DNA from: Pratylenchus scribneri
Taxonomy: Eukaryota; Nematoda; Chromadorea; Rhabditida; Pratylenchidae
Assembly: GCA_030063045.1 (NCBI GenBank)
Contig: JAQSEB010000084.1
Span: forward strand, 248,001-312,000
Direction of reading: 5' to 3'
DNA: 64,000 bases
Positions 24,001 to 37,270 of this stretch are shown piece after piece. Below the pieces are notes generated by a model that worked only from the letters and a program-made list of their open reading frames with translations, searched no databases and was not told where the DNA came from. Positions within the stretch are counted from its first letter, which is position 1, and each line of letters starts with the position of its first letter. The position numbers were made by a program, and so were the translations under genes.

Positions 24001-27000
24001 GTAATTAAGGAAAATGCAGGTGGGTAGGGTGAACTAGGTGATTAAGGAAAATGCTGGTGGATAGGGTGAATTTGGTGATTAAGGAAAATGCTGGTGGATA
24101 GGGTGAACTAGGTGATTAAGGAAAATGCTGGAGGATAGGGTGAACTAGGTGATTAAGGAAAATGCAGGTGGGTAGGATGAACTAGGTGATCGAGTAAGAT
24201 GCAGGTGGGTAGGGTGAACTAGGTGATTAAGGAAAATGCAGGTAGGTTAGGGTGAACTAGGTGATTAAGGAAAATGCTGGTGGATAGGGTGAACTAAGTG
24301 ATTAAGGAAAATGCAGGTGGGTAAGGTGAACTAGGTGATTAAGGAAAATGCTGGTGGATAGGGTGAACTAGGTGATTAAGGAAAATGCAGGTGGGTAGGG
24401 TGAACTAAGTGATTAAGGAAAATGCAGGTGGGTAAGGTGAACTAGGTGATTAAGGAAAATGCTGGTGGATAGGGTGAACTAGGTGATTAAGGAAAATGCA
24501 GGTGGGTAGGGTGAACTAGGTGATTAAGGAAAATGATGGTGGATAGGGTGAACTAGGTGATTAAGGAAAATGCTGGTGGATAGGGTGAATTTGGTGATTA
24601 AGGAAAATGCTGGTGGATAGGGTGAACTAGGTGATTAAGGAAAATGCTGGAGGATAGGGTGAACTAGGTGATTAAGGAAAATGCAGGTGGGTAGGATGAA
24701 CTAGGTGATCGAGTAAGATGCAGGTGGGTAGGGTGAACTAGGTGATTAAGGAAAATGCAGGTAGGTTAGGGTGAACTAGGTGATTAAGGAAAATGCTGGT
24801 GGATAGGGTGAACAAAGTGATTAAGGAAAATGCAGGTGGGTAAGGTGAACTAGGTGATTAAGGAAAATGCTGGTGGATAGGGTGAACTAGGTGATTAAGG
24901 AAAATGCAGGTGGGTAGGGTGAACTAGGTGATTAAGGAAAATGATGGTGGATAGGGTGAACTTGGTGATTAAGGAAAATGCTGGTGGGTAGGGTGAACTA
25001 GGTGATTAAGGAAAATGCATGTGGGTAGGGTGAACTTGGTGATTAAGGAAAATGCTGGTGGGTAGGGTGAACTAGGTGATTAAGGAAAATGCAGGTGGGT
25101 AGGGTGAACTAGGTGATTAAGGAAAATGCTGGAGGATAGGGTGAACTAGGTGATTAAGGAAAATGCAGGTGGGTAGGATGAACTAGGTGATTAAGGAAAA
25201 TGCTGGTGGATAGGGTGAATTTGGTGATTAAGGAAAATGCTGGTGGATAGGGTGAACTAGGTGATTAAGGAAAATGCTGGTGGATAGGGTGAACTAGGTG
25301 ATTAAGGAAAATGCAGGTGGGTAGGATGAACTAGGTGATCGAGTAAGATGCAGGTGGGTAGGGTGAACTAGGTGATCGAGTAAGATGCAGGTGGGTAGGG
25401 TGAACTAAGTGATTAAGGAAAATGCTGGTGGATAGGGTAAACTAGGTGATCGAGTAAGATGCAGGTGGATAGGGTGAACTTGGTGATTAAGGAAAATGCT
25501 GGTGGGTAGGGTGAACTAGGTGATTAAGGAAAATGCTGGTGGATAGGGTGAACTAAGTGATTAAGGAAAATGCAGGTGGGTAAGGTGAACTAGGTGATTA
25601 AGGAAAATGCTGGTGGATAGGGTGAACTAGGTGATTAAGGAAAATGCAGGTGGGTAGGGTGAACTAGGTGATTAAGGAAAATGATGGTGGATAGGGTGAA
25701 CTAGGTGATTAAGGAAAATGCTGGTGGATAGGGTGAATTTGGTGATTAAGGAAAATGCTGGTGGATAGGGTGAACTAGGTGATTAAGGAAAATGTTGGAA
25801 GATGGGTGAACTAGGTGATTAAGGAAAATGCAGGTGGGTAGGATGAACTAGGTGATCGAGTAAGATGCAGGTAGGTAGGGTGAACTAGGTGATTAAGGAA
25901 AATGCAGGTAGGTTAGGGTGAACTAGGTGATTAAGGAAAATGCTGGTGGATAGGGTGAACTAAGTGATTAAGGAAAATGCAGGTGGGTAAGGTGAACTAG
26001 GTGATTAAGGAAAATGCTGGTGGATAGGGTGAACTATTAAGGAAAATGCAGGTGGGTAGGGTGAACTAGGTGATTAAGGAAAATGATGGTGGATAGGGTG
26101 AACTTGGTGATTAAGGAAAATGCTGGTGGGTAGGGTGAACCAGGTGATTAAGGAAAATGATGGTGGATAGGGTGAACTTGGTGATTAAGGAAAATGCTGG
26201 TGGGTAGGGTGAACTAGGTGATTAAGGAAAATGCAGGTGGGTAGGTTGAACTAGGTGATTAAGGAAAATGCTGGTGGATAGGGTGAACTAGGTGATTAAG
26301 GAAAATGCAGGTGGGTAGGGTGAACTAGGTGATTAAGGAAAATGATGGTGGATAGGGTGAACTAGGTGATTAAGGAAAATGCTGGTGGATAGGGTGAATT
26401 TGGTGATTAAGGAAAATGCTGGTGGATAGGGTGAACTAGGTGATCGAGTAAGATGCAGGTGGGTAGGGTGAACTAGGTGATTAAGGAAAATGCTGGTGGA
26501 TAGGGTGAACTAGGTGATCGAGTAAGATGTAGGTGGATAGGGTGAAGTTGGTGATTAAGGAAAATGCAGGTGGATTGGGTGAACTAGGTGATCGAGTAAG
26601 ATGCAGGTGGATAGGGTGAAGTTGGTGATAAAGGAAAATGCTGGTGGATAGGGTGAACTAGGTGATTAAGGAAAATGCTGGTGGGTAGGGTGAACTAGGT
26701 GATTAAGGAAAATGCTGGTGGGTAGGGTGAACTAGGTGATTAAGGAAAATGCTGGTGGGTAGGGTGAACTAGGTGATTAAGGAAAATGCTGGTGGGTAGG
26801 GTGAACTAGGTGATTAAGGAAAATGCTGGTGGATAGGGTGAAGTTGGTGATTAAGGAAAATGCAGGTGGATTGGGTGAACTAGGTGATCGAGTAAGATGC
26901 AGGTGGGTAGGGTGAACTAGGTGATTAAGGAAAATGCTGGTGGATAGGGTGAACTAGGTGATCGAGTAAGATGCAGGTGGATAGGGTGAAGTTGGTGATT

Positions 27001-30000
27001 AAGGAAAATGCAGGTGGATTGGGTGAACTAGGTGATCGAGTAAGATGCAGGTGGATAGGGTGAAGTTGGTGATAAAGGAAAATGCTGGTGGATAGGGTGA
27101 ACTAGGTGATTAAGGAAAATGCTGGTGGGTAGGGTGAACTAGGTGATTAAGGAAAATGCTGGTGGATAGGGTGAACTATGTGATTAAGGAAAATGCTGGT
27201 GGGTAGGGTGAACTAGGTGATTAAGGAAAATGCTGGTGGATAGGGTGAACTATGTGATTAAGGAAAATGCTGGTGGGTAGGGTGAACTAGGTGATTAAGG
27301 AAAATGCTGGTGGATAGGGTGAACTATGTGATTAAGGAAAATGCTGGTGGGTAGGGTGAACTAGGTGATTAAGGAAAATGCTGGTGGATAGGGTGAACTA
27401 TGTGATTAAGGAAAATGCTGGTGGATAGGGTGAACTATGTGATTAAGGAAAATGCTGGTGGGTAGGGTGAACTAGGTGATTAAGGAAAATGCTGGTGGAT
27501 AGGGTGAACTATGTGATTAAGGAAAATGCTGGTGGGTAGGGTGAACTAGGTGATTAAGGAAAATGCTGGTGGGTAGGGTGAACTAGGTGATTAAGGAAAA
27601 TGCAGGTGGGTAGGGTGAACTATGTGATTAAGGAAAATGCTGGTGGGTAGGGTGAACTAGGTGATTAAGGAAAATGCAGGTGGGTAGGGTGAACTAGGTG
27701 ATTAAGGAAAATGCTGGTGGGTAGGGTGAACTAGGTGATTAAGGAAAATGCTGGTGGATAGGGTGAACTATGTGATTAAGGAAAATGCTGGTGGGTAGGG
27801 TGAACTAGGTGATTAAGGAAAATGCTGGTGGGTAGGGTGAACTAGGTGATTAAGGAAAATGCAGGTGGGTAGGGTGAACTAGGTGATTAAGGAAAATGCT
27901 GGTGGGTAGGGTGAACTAGGTGATCGAGTAAGATGCAGGTGGATAGGGTGAAGTTGGTGATTAAGGAAAATGCAGGTGGATTGGGTGAACTAGGTGATCG
28001 AGTAAGATGCAGGTGGATAGGGTGAAGTTGGTGATTAAGGAAAATGCAGGTGGATTGGGTGAACTAGGTGATCGAGTAAGATGCAGGTGGATAGGGTGAA
28101 GTTGGTGATAAAGGAAAATGCTGGTGGATAGGGTGAACTAGGTGATTAAGGAAAATGCAGGTGGGTAGGGTGAACTAGGTGATTAAGGAAAATGCAGGTG
28201 GGTAGGGTGAACTAGGTGATTAAGGAAAATGCTGGTGGGTAGGGTGAACTAGGTGATTAAGGAAAATGCAGGTGGGTAGGGTGAACTAGGTGATTAAGGA
28301 AAATGCTGGTGGATAGGGTGAACTATGTGATTAAGGAAAATGCTGGTGGGTAGGGTGAACTAGGTGATTAAGGAAAATGCTGGTGGATAGGGTGAACTAT
28401 GTGATTAAGGAAAATGCTGGTGGATAGGGTGAACTATGTGATTAAGGAAAATGCTGGTGGGTAGGGTGAACTAGGTGATTAAGGAAAATGCTGGTGGGTA
28501 GGGTGAACTAGGTGATTAAGGAAAATGCTGGTGGATAGGGTGAACTATGTGATTAAGGAAAATGCTGGTGGGTAGGGTGAACTAGGTGATTAAGGAAAAT
28601 GCTGGTGGGTAGGGTGAACTAGGTGATTAAGGAAAATGCAGGTGGGTAGGGTGAACTAGGTGATTAAGGAAAATGCTGGTGGGTAGGGTGAACTAGGTGA
28701 TCGAGTAAGATGCAGGTGGATAGGGTGAAGTTGGTGATTAAGGAAAATGCAGGTGGATTGGGTGAACTAGGTGATCGAGTAAGATGCAGGTGGATAGGGT
28801 GAAGTTGGTGATTAAGGAAAATGCAGGTGGATTGGGTGAACTAGGTGATCGAGTAAGATGCAGGTGGATAGGGTGAAGTTGGTGATAAAGGAAAATGCTG
28901 GTGGATAGGGTGAACTAGGTGATTAAGGAAAATGCAGGTGGGTAGGGTGAACTAGGTGATTAAGGAAAATGCAGGTGGGTAGGGTGAACTAGGTGATTAA
29001 GGAAAATGCTGGTGGGTAGGGTGAACTAGGTGATTAAGGAAAATGCAGGTGGGTAGGGTGAACTAGGTGATTAAGGAAAATGCAGGTGGGTAGGGTGAAC
29101 TAGGTGATTAAGGAAAATGCAGGTGGGTAGGGTGAACTAGGTGATTAAGGAAAATGCAGGTGGGTAGGGTGAACTAGGTGATTAAGGAAAATGCTGGTGG
29201 GTAGGGTGAACTAGGTGATTAAGGAAAATGCTGGTGGATAGGGTGAACTAGGTTATTAAGGAAAATGCTGGTGGATAGGGTGAACTAGGTTATTAAGGAA
29301 AATGCAGGTGGGTAGGGTGAACTAGGTGATTAAGGAAAATGCTGGTGGATAGGGTGAATTTGGTGATTAAGGAAAATGCTGGTGGATAGGGTGATCTAGG
29401 TGATTAAGGAAAATGCAGGTGGGTAGGGTGAACTAGGTGATTAAGGAAAATGCAGGTGGGTAGGGTGAACTAGGTGATTAAGGAAAATGCTGGTGGATAG
29501 GGTGAACTAGGTTATTAAGGAAAATGCTGGTGGGTAGGGTGAACTAGGTGATTAAGGAAAATGCAGGTGGGTAGGGTGAACTAGGTGATTAAGGAAAATG
29601 CTGGTGGATAGGGTGAACTAGGTGATTAAGGAAAATGCAGGTGGGTAGGGTGAACTAGGTGATTAAGGAAAATGCTGGTGGATAGGGTGAACTAGGTTAT
29701 TAAGGAAAATGCAGGTGGGTAGGGTGAACTAGGTGATTAAGGAAAATGCTGGTGGATAGGGTGAATTTGGTGATTAAGGAAAATGCTGGTGGATAGGGTG
29801 AACTAGGTGATTAAGGAAAATGCTGGAGGATAGGGTGAACTAGGTGATTAAGGAAAATGCAGGTGGGTAGGATGAACTAGGTGATCGAGTAAGATGCAGG
29901 TGGGTAGGGTGAACTAGGTGATTAAGGAAAATGCAGGTAGGTTAGGGTGAACTTGGTGATTAAGGAAAATGCTGGTGGGTAGGGTGAACTAGGTGATTAA

Positions 30001-33000
30001 GGAAAATGCTGGTGGATAGGGTGAACTAGGTGATTAAGGAAAATGCAGGTGGGTAGGGTGAACTAGGTGATTAAGGAAAATGCTGGTGGATAGGGTGAAC
30101 TAAGTGATTAAGGAAAATGCAGGTGGGTAAGGTGAACTAGGTGATTAAGGAAAATGCTGGTGGATAGGGTGAACTAGGTGATTAAGGAAAAAAGCTGGTG
30201 GATAGGGTGAACTAGGTGATTAAGGAAAATGCTGGTGGATAGGGTGAACTAGGTGATTAAGGAAAATGCAGGTGGGTAGGGTGAACTAGGTGATTAAGGA
30301 AAATGATGGTGGATAGGGTGAACTAGGTGATTAAGGAAAATGCTGGTGGATAGGGTGAATTTGGTGATTAAGGAAAATGCTGGTGGATAGGGTGAACTAG
30401 GTGATTAAGGAAAATGCTGGAGGATAGGGTGAACTAGGTGATTAAGGAAAATGCAGGTGGGTAGGATGAACTAGGTGATCGAGTAAGATGCAGGTGGGTA
30501 GGGTGAACTAGGTGATTAAGGAAAATGCAGGTAGGTTAGGGTGAACTAGGTGATTAAGGAAAATGCTGGTGGATAGGGTGAACAAAGTGATTAAGGAAAA
30601 TGCAGGTGGGTAAGGTGAACTAGGTGATTTAGGAAAATGCTGGTGGATAGGGTGAACTAGGTGATTAAGGAAAATGCAGGTGGGTAGGGTGAACTAGGTG
30701 ATTAAGGAAAATGATGGTGGATAGGGTGAACTTGGTGATTAAGGAAAATGCTGGTGGGTAGGGTGAACTAGGTGATTAAGGAAAATGCAGGTGGGTAGGG
30801 TGAACTTGGTGATTAAGGAAAATGCTGGTGGGTAGGGTGAACTAGGTGATTAAGGAAAATGCAGGTGGGTAGGGTGAACTAGGTGATTAAGGAAAATGCT
30901 GGAGGATAGGGTGAACTAGGTGATTAAGGAAAATGCAGGTGGGTAGGATGAACTAGGTGATTAAGGAAAATGCTGGTGGATAGGGTGAATTTGGTGATTA
31001 AGGAAAATGCTGGTGGATAGGGTGAACTAGGTGATTAAGGAAAATGCTGGAGGATAGGGTGAACTAGGTGATTAAGGAAAATGCAGGTGGGTAGGATGAA
31101 CTAGGTGATCGAGTAAGATGCAGGTGGGTAGGGTGAACTAGGTGATTAAGGAAAATGCAGGTAGGTTAGGGTGAACTAGGTGATTAAGGAAAATGCTGGT
31201 GGATAGGGTGAACTAAGTGATTAAGGAAAATGCAGGTGGGTAAGGTGAACTAGGTGATTAAGGAAAATGCTGGTGGATAGGGTGAACTAGGTGATTAAGG
31301 AAAATGCAGGTGGGTAGGGTGAACTAAGTGATTAAGGAAAATGCAGGTGGGTAAGGTGAACTAGGTGATTAAGGAAAATGCTGGTGGATAGGGTGAACTA
31401 GGTGATTAAGGAAAATGCAGGTGGGTAGGGTGAACTAGGTGATTAAGGAAAATGCTGGTGGATAGGGTGAACTAGGTGATTAAGGAAAATGCAGGTGGGT
31501 AGGGTGAACTAGGTGATTAAGGAAAATGATGGTGGATAGGGTGAACTAGGTGATTAAGGAAAATGCTGGTGGATAGGGTGAATTTGGTGATTAAGGAAAA
31601 TGCTGGTGGATAGGGTGAACTAGGTGATTAAGGAAAATGCTGGAGGATAGGGTGAACTAGGTGATTAAGGAAAATGCAGGTGGGTAGGGTGAACTAGGTG
31701 ATTAAGGAAAATGCAGGTGGGTAGGGTGAACTAGGTGATTAAGGAAAATGATGGTGGATAGGGTGAACTAGGTGATTAAGGAAAATGCTGGTGGATAGGG
31801 TGAATTTGGTGATTAAGGAAAATGCTGGTGGATAGGGTGAACTAGGTGATTAAGGAAAATGCAGGTGGGTAAGGTGAACTAGGTGATTAAGGAAAATGCA
31901 GGTGGGTAGGGTGAACTAGGTGATTAAGGAAAATGCAGGTGGGTAGGGTGAACTAGGTGATTAAGGAAAATGCTGGTGGATAGGGTGAACTAGGTTATTA
32001 AGGAAAATGCTGGTGGGTAGGGTGAACTAGGTGATTAAGGAAAATGCAGGTGGGTAGGGTGAACAAGGTGATTAAGGAAAATGCTGGTGGATAGGGTGAA
32101 CTAGGTGATTAAGGAAAATGCAGGTGGGTAGGGTGAACTAGGTGATTAAGGAAAATGCTGGTGGATAGGGTGAACTAGGTTATTAAGGAAAATGCAGGTG
32201 GGTAGGGTGAACTAGGTGATTAAGGAAAATGCTGGTGGATAGGGTGAATTTGGTGATTAAGGAAAATGCTGGTGGATAGGGTGAACTAGGTGATTAAGGA
32301 AAATGCTGGAGGATAGGGTGAACTAGGTGATTAAGGAAAATGCAGGTGGGTAGGATGAACTAGGTGATCGAGTAAGATGCAGGTGGGTAGGGTGAACTAG
32401 GTGATTAAGGAAAATGCAGGTAGGTTAGGGTGAACTAGGTGATTAAGGAAAATGCTGGTGGATAGGGTGAACTAAGTGATTAAGGAAAATGCAGGTGGGT
32501 AAGGTGAACTAGGTGATTAAGGAAAATGCTGGTGGATAGGGTGAATTAGGTGATTAAGGAAAATGCAGGTGGGTAGGGTGAACTAAGTGATTAAGGAAAA
32601 TGCAGGTGGGTAAGGTGAACTAGGTGATTAAGGAAAATGCTGGTGGATAGGGTGAACTAGGTGATTAAGGAAAATGCAGGTGGGTAGGGTGAACTAGGTG
32701 ATTAAGGAAAATGATGGTGGATAGGGTGAACTAGGTGATTAAGGAAAATGCTGGTGGATAGGGTGAATTTGGTGATTAAGGAAAATGCTGGTGGATAGGG
32801 TGAACTAGGTGATTAAGGAAAATGCTGGAGGATAGGGTGAACTAGGTGATTAAGGAAAATGCAGGTGGGTAGGATGAACTAGGTGATCGAGTAAGATGCA
32901 GGTGGGTAGGGTGAACTAGGTGATTAAGGAAAATGCAGGTAGGTTAGGGTGAACTAGGTGATTAAGGAAAATGCTGGTGGATAGGGTGAACTAAGTGATT

Positions 33001-36000
33001 AAGAAAAATGCAGGTGGGTAAGGTGAACTAGGTGATTAAGGAAAATGCTGATGGATAGGGTGGACTAGGTGATTAAGGAAAATGCAGGTGGGTAGGGTGA
33101 ACTAGGTGATTAAGGAAAATGATGGTGGATAGGGTGAACTTGGTGATTAAGGAAAATGCTGGTGGGTAGGGTGAACTAGGTGATTAAGGAAAATGCAGGT
33201 GGGTAGGGTGAACTAGGTGATTAAGGAAAATGCTGGAGGATAGGGTGAACTAGGTGATTAAGGAAAATGCAGGTGGGTAGGATGAACTAGGTGATCGAGT
33301 AAGATGCAGGTGGGTAGGGTGAACTAGGTGATTAAGGAAAATGCTGGTGGGTAGGGTGAACTAGGTGATTAAGGAAAATGCAGGTGGGTAGGGTGAACTA
33401 GGTGATCGAGTAAGATGCAGGTGGGTAGGGTGAACTAGGTGATTAAGGAAAATGCTGGTGGATAGGGTGAACTAGGTGATTAAGGAAAATGCTGGTGGGT
33501 AGGGTGAACTAGGTGATTAAGGAAAATGCTGGTGGGTAGGGTGAACTAGGTGATTAAGGAAAATGCTGGTGGGTAGGGTGAACTAGGTGATTAAGGAAAA
33601 TGCTGGTGGATAGGGTGAAGTTGGTGATTAAGGAAAATGCAGGTGGATTGGGTGAACTAGGTGATCGAGTAAGATGCAGGTGGGTAGGGTGAACTAGGTG
33701 ATTAAGGAAAATGCTGGTGGATAGGGTGAACTAGGTGATCGAGTAAGATGCAGGTAGGTAGGGTGAACTAGGTGATTAAGGAAAATGCAGGTAGGTTAGG
33801 GTGAACTAGGTGATTAAGGAAAATGCTGGTGGATAGGGTGAACTAAGTGATTAAGGAAAATGCAGGTGGGTAAGGTGAACTAGGTGATTAAGGAAAATGC
33901 TGGTGGATAGGGTGAACTAGGTGATTAAGGAAAATGCAGGTGGGTAGGGTGAACTAGGTGATTAAGGAAAATGATGGTGGATAGGGTGAACTTGGTGATT
34001 AAGGAAAATGCTGGTGGGTAGGGTGAACTAGGTGATTAAGGAAAATGATGGTGGATAGGGTGAACTTGGTGATTAAGGAAAATGCTGGTGGGTAGGGTGA
34101 ACTAGGTGATTAAGGAAAATGCAGGTGGGTAGGTTGAACTAGGTGATTAAGGAAAATGCTGGAGGATAGGGTGAACTAGGTGATTAAGGAAAATGCAGGT
34201 GGGTAGGATGAACTAAGTGATTAAGGAAAATGCAGGTGGGTAAGGTGAACTAGGTGATTAAGGAAAATGCTGGTGGATAGGGTGAACTAGGTGATTAAGG
34301 AAAATGCAGGTGGGTAGGGTGAACTAGGTGATTAAGGAAAATGCTGGTGGATAGGGTGAACTAGGTGATTAAGGAAAATGCAGGTGGGTAGGGTGAACTA
34401 GGTGATTAAGGAAAATGCAGGTGGGTAGGGTGAACTAGGTGATTAAGGAAAATGCTGGTGGATAGGGTGAACTAGGTTATTAAGGAAAATGCTGGTGGAT
34501 AGGGTGAACTAGGTGATTAAGGAAAATGCAGGTGGGTAGGGTGAACTAGGTGATTAAGGAAAATGCTGGTGGATAGGGTGAACTAGGTGATTAAGGAAAA
34601 TGCAGGTGGGTAGGGTGAACTAGGTGATTAAGGAAAATGCTGGTGGATAGGGTGAACTAGGTTATTAAGGAAAATGCAGGTGGGTAGGGTGAACTAGGTG
34701 ATTAAGGAAAATGCTGGTGGATAGGGTGAATTTGGTGATTAAGGAAAATGCTGGTGGATAGGGTGAACTAGGTGATTAAGGAAAATGCTGGAGGATAGGG
34801 TGAACTAGGTGATTAAGGAAAATGCAGGTGGGTAGGATGAACTAGGTGATCGAGTAAGATGCAGGTGGGTAGGGTGAACTAGGTGATTAAGGAAAATGCA
34901 GGTAGGTTAGGGTGAACTAGGTGATTAAGGAAAATGCTGGTGGATAGGGTGAACTAAGTGATTAAGGAAAATGCAGGTGGGTAAGGTGAACTAGGTGATT
35001 AAGGAAAATGCTGGTGGATAGGGTGAACTAGGTGATTAAGGAAAATGCAGGTGGGTAGGGTGAACTAAGTGATTAAGGAAAATGCAGGTGGGTAAGGTGA
35101 ACTAGGTGATTAAGGAAAATGCTGGTGGATAGGGTGAACTAGGTGATTAAGGAAAATGCAGGTGGGTAGGGTGAACTAGGTGATTAAGGAAAATGATGGT
35201 GGATAGGGTGAACTAGGTGATTAAGGAAAATGCTGGTGGATAGGGTGAATTTGGTGATTAAGGAAAATGCAGGTGGATAGGGTGAACTAGGTGATTAAGG
35301 AAAATGCAGGTGGGTAGGGTGAACTAGGTGATTAAGGAAAATGCTGGTGGATAGGGTGAACTAGGTTATTAAGGAAAATGCAGGTGGGTAGGGTGAACTA
35401 GGTTATTAAGGAAAATGCTGGTGGATAGGGTGAATTTGGTGATTAAGGAAAATGCTGGTGGATAGGGTGAACTAGGTGATAAAGGAAAATGCTGGTGGAT
35501 AGGGTGAACTAGGTGATTAAGGAAAATGCTGGTGGGTAGGGTGAACTAGGTGATTAAGGAAAATGCTGGTGGATAGGGTGAACTAGGTGATTAAGGAAAA
35601 TGCTGGTGGATAGGGTGAACTTGGTGATTAAGGAAAATGCTGGTGGGTAGGGTGAACTAGGTGATTAAGGAAAATGCTGTTGGATAGGGTGAACTAGGTG
35701 ATAAAGGAAAATGCTGGTGGATAGGGTGAACTAGGTGATTAAGGAAAATGCAGGTGGGTAGGGTGAACTAGGTGATTAAGGAAAATGCTGGTGGGTAGGG
35801 TGAACTAGGTGATTAAGGAAAATGCTGTTGGGTAGGGTGAACTTGGTGATTAAGGAAAATGCTGGTGGGTAGGGTGAACTAGGTGATTAAGGAAAATGCT
35901 GGTGTGTAGGTGAACTAGGTGATTAAGGAAAATGCTGGTGGGTAGGGTGAACTAGGTGATTAAGGAAAATGCAGGTGGGTAGGGTGAACTAGGTGATTAA

Positions 36001-36899
36001 GGAAAATGCTGGTGGATAGGGTAAACTAGGTGATCGAGTAAGATGCAGGTGGATAGGGTGAAGTTGGTGATTAAGGAAAATGCAGGTGGATTGGGTGAAC
36101 TAGGTGATCGAGTAAGATGCAGGTGGGTAGGGTGAACTAAGTGATTAAGGAAAATGCTGGTGGATAGGGTAAACTAGGTGATCGAGTAAGATGCAGGTGG
36201 ATAGGGTGAACTTGGTGATTAAGGAAAATGCTGGTGGGTAGGGTGAACTAGGTGATTAAGGAAAATGCTGGTGGATAGGGTGAACTAGGTGATAAAGGAA
36301 AATGCTGGTGGATAGGGTGAACTAGGTGATAAAGGAAAATGCTGGTGGATAGGATGAACTAGGTGATTAAGGAAAATGCAGGTGGGTAGGGTGAACTAGG
36401 TGATTAAGGAAAATGCTGTTGGATAGGGTGAACTAGGTGATAAAGGAAAATGCTAGTGGATAGGGTGAACTAGGTGATTAAGGAAAATGCTGGTGGATAG
36501 GGTGAACTTGGTGATTAAGGAAACTGGTGGATAGGGTGAACTAGGTGATTAAGGAAAATGCTGGTGGGTAGGGTGAACTAGGTGATTAAGGAAAATGCTG
36601 GTGGGTAGGGTGAACTAGGTGATTAAGGAAAATGCTGGTGGGTAGGGTGAACTAGGTGATTAAGGAAAATGCTGGTGGGTAGGGTGAACTAGGTGATTAA
36701 GGAAAATGCAGGTGGGTAGGGTGAACTAGGTGATTAAGGAAAATGCTGGTGGATAGGGTAAACTAGGTGATCGAGTAAGATGCAGGTGGATAGGGTGAAG
36801 TTGGTGATTAAGGAAAATGCAGGTGGATTGGGTGTACTAGGTGATCGAGTAAGATGCAGGTGGGTAGGGTGAACTAAGTGATTAAGGAAAATGCTGGTG

Positions 36900-36904
36900 G
36901 ATAG
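36900..36904. other. Target-site duplication GATAG (left)
   Basis: GATAG directly precedes the left LTR and is repeated at 47361-47365 directly after the right LTR. The word is part of the satellite unit (GGTGGATAGGG). A 5-bp duplication is usual for BEL/Pao integrases. Because the match is exact and restores a normal unit, both element ends are fixed to the base. Confidence 0.95.
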
Positions 36905-37270
36905 TGTTGAATCCCAATTGACTCAACAATAATCCAAATTACTCTTTTTACTGAGTCCAATAAAATTATATTTTATCCAAGCAATTTATTTGTGAATGAA
37001 TTCTTTACTTTTTGTGAATGATCAGTGGGAATGGTAATAATGGGGGAACAAGCCAAACATTAAATAAAACTACAATGACAAAGCTTTTGGGCGCCAAAAA
37101 CGAGCACAAAATGCGTTGGTTTTGGCCAATGACAAAGCAAAATTTGGGAATTGGGATGGAAATAAATGTGAATGGAAAGGACAAACTAATAAATGGAAAT
37201 TTAAACGTAAAAATCAAAAATGTAAAATGTCAATCATCAAACAATCTTTGAATGAACATCGGCCACGACA
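36905..37270 (-). repeat. 3' LTR (366 bp)
   Basis: Direct repeat of 46995-47360 with one difference: C at 37264 where the other copy has T at 47354 (plus strand). Ends are TG...CA with a 3-bp inverted terminus. On the minus strand an AATAAA lies at 36985-36990, placed to serve as polyadenylation signal. The end of the env frame (stop at 37237-37239) lies inside this LTR, so its first 11 sense-strand codons (10 residues plus stop, after one shared boundary base) are coding. The LTR difference is synonymous there (third base of Val3041). Confidence 0.97.
36985..36990 (-). promoter_or_regulatory. Polyadenylation signal AATAAA in 3' LTR
   Basis: TTTATT on the plus strand reads AATAAA on the element's sense strand, about 80 bp before the LTR end. 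The copy in the 5' LTR lies at 47075-47080. Position is right for retroelement transcript cleavage. The LTRs are AT-rich, so chance occurrence is possible. Confidence 0.5.

Larger units (their letters stand above)
3929..36904. repeat. 37-bp satellite array, left block (~33 kb)
   Basis: About 890 head-to-tail copies of a 37-bp unit that starts GTGATTAAGG and ends GGGTGAACTAG. Recurrent variants are GCTGGTGGATAG against GCAGGTGGGTAG in the middle, a type with GATCGAGTAAGATGCAGG instead of GATTAAGGAAAATGC, and a 38-bp type with GGTAGGTTAGGG. Further diagnostic forms are GAACAAGGAG, GTAGTTTGAAC, GAATTTGG, GAAGTTGG, CTGGAGG and GATGGTGG. The consensus unit has 14 G and 2 C on the plus strand. Stops in every frame on both strands exclude coding. 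The array begins sharply after 3928 and is interrupted only by the retroelement. Confidence 0.98.

Noticed and set aside
3929..36904. Long repeat protein encoded by the satellite
   Set aside because: The unit contains TGA, TAG and TAA words on the plus strand and TAA/TAG on the minus strand. As 37 is not a multiple of 3, every frame is closed within a few units.
37005..37251. 70- and 77-codon frames inside the LTR, repeated at 47095-47341
   Set aside because: Present identically in both LTRs on both strands, without domain. Chance frames in regulatory DNA.
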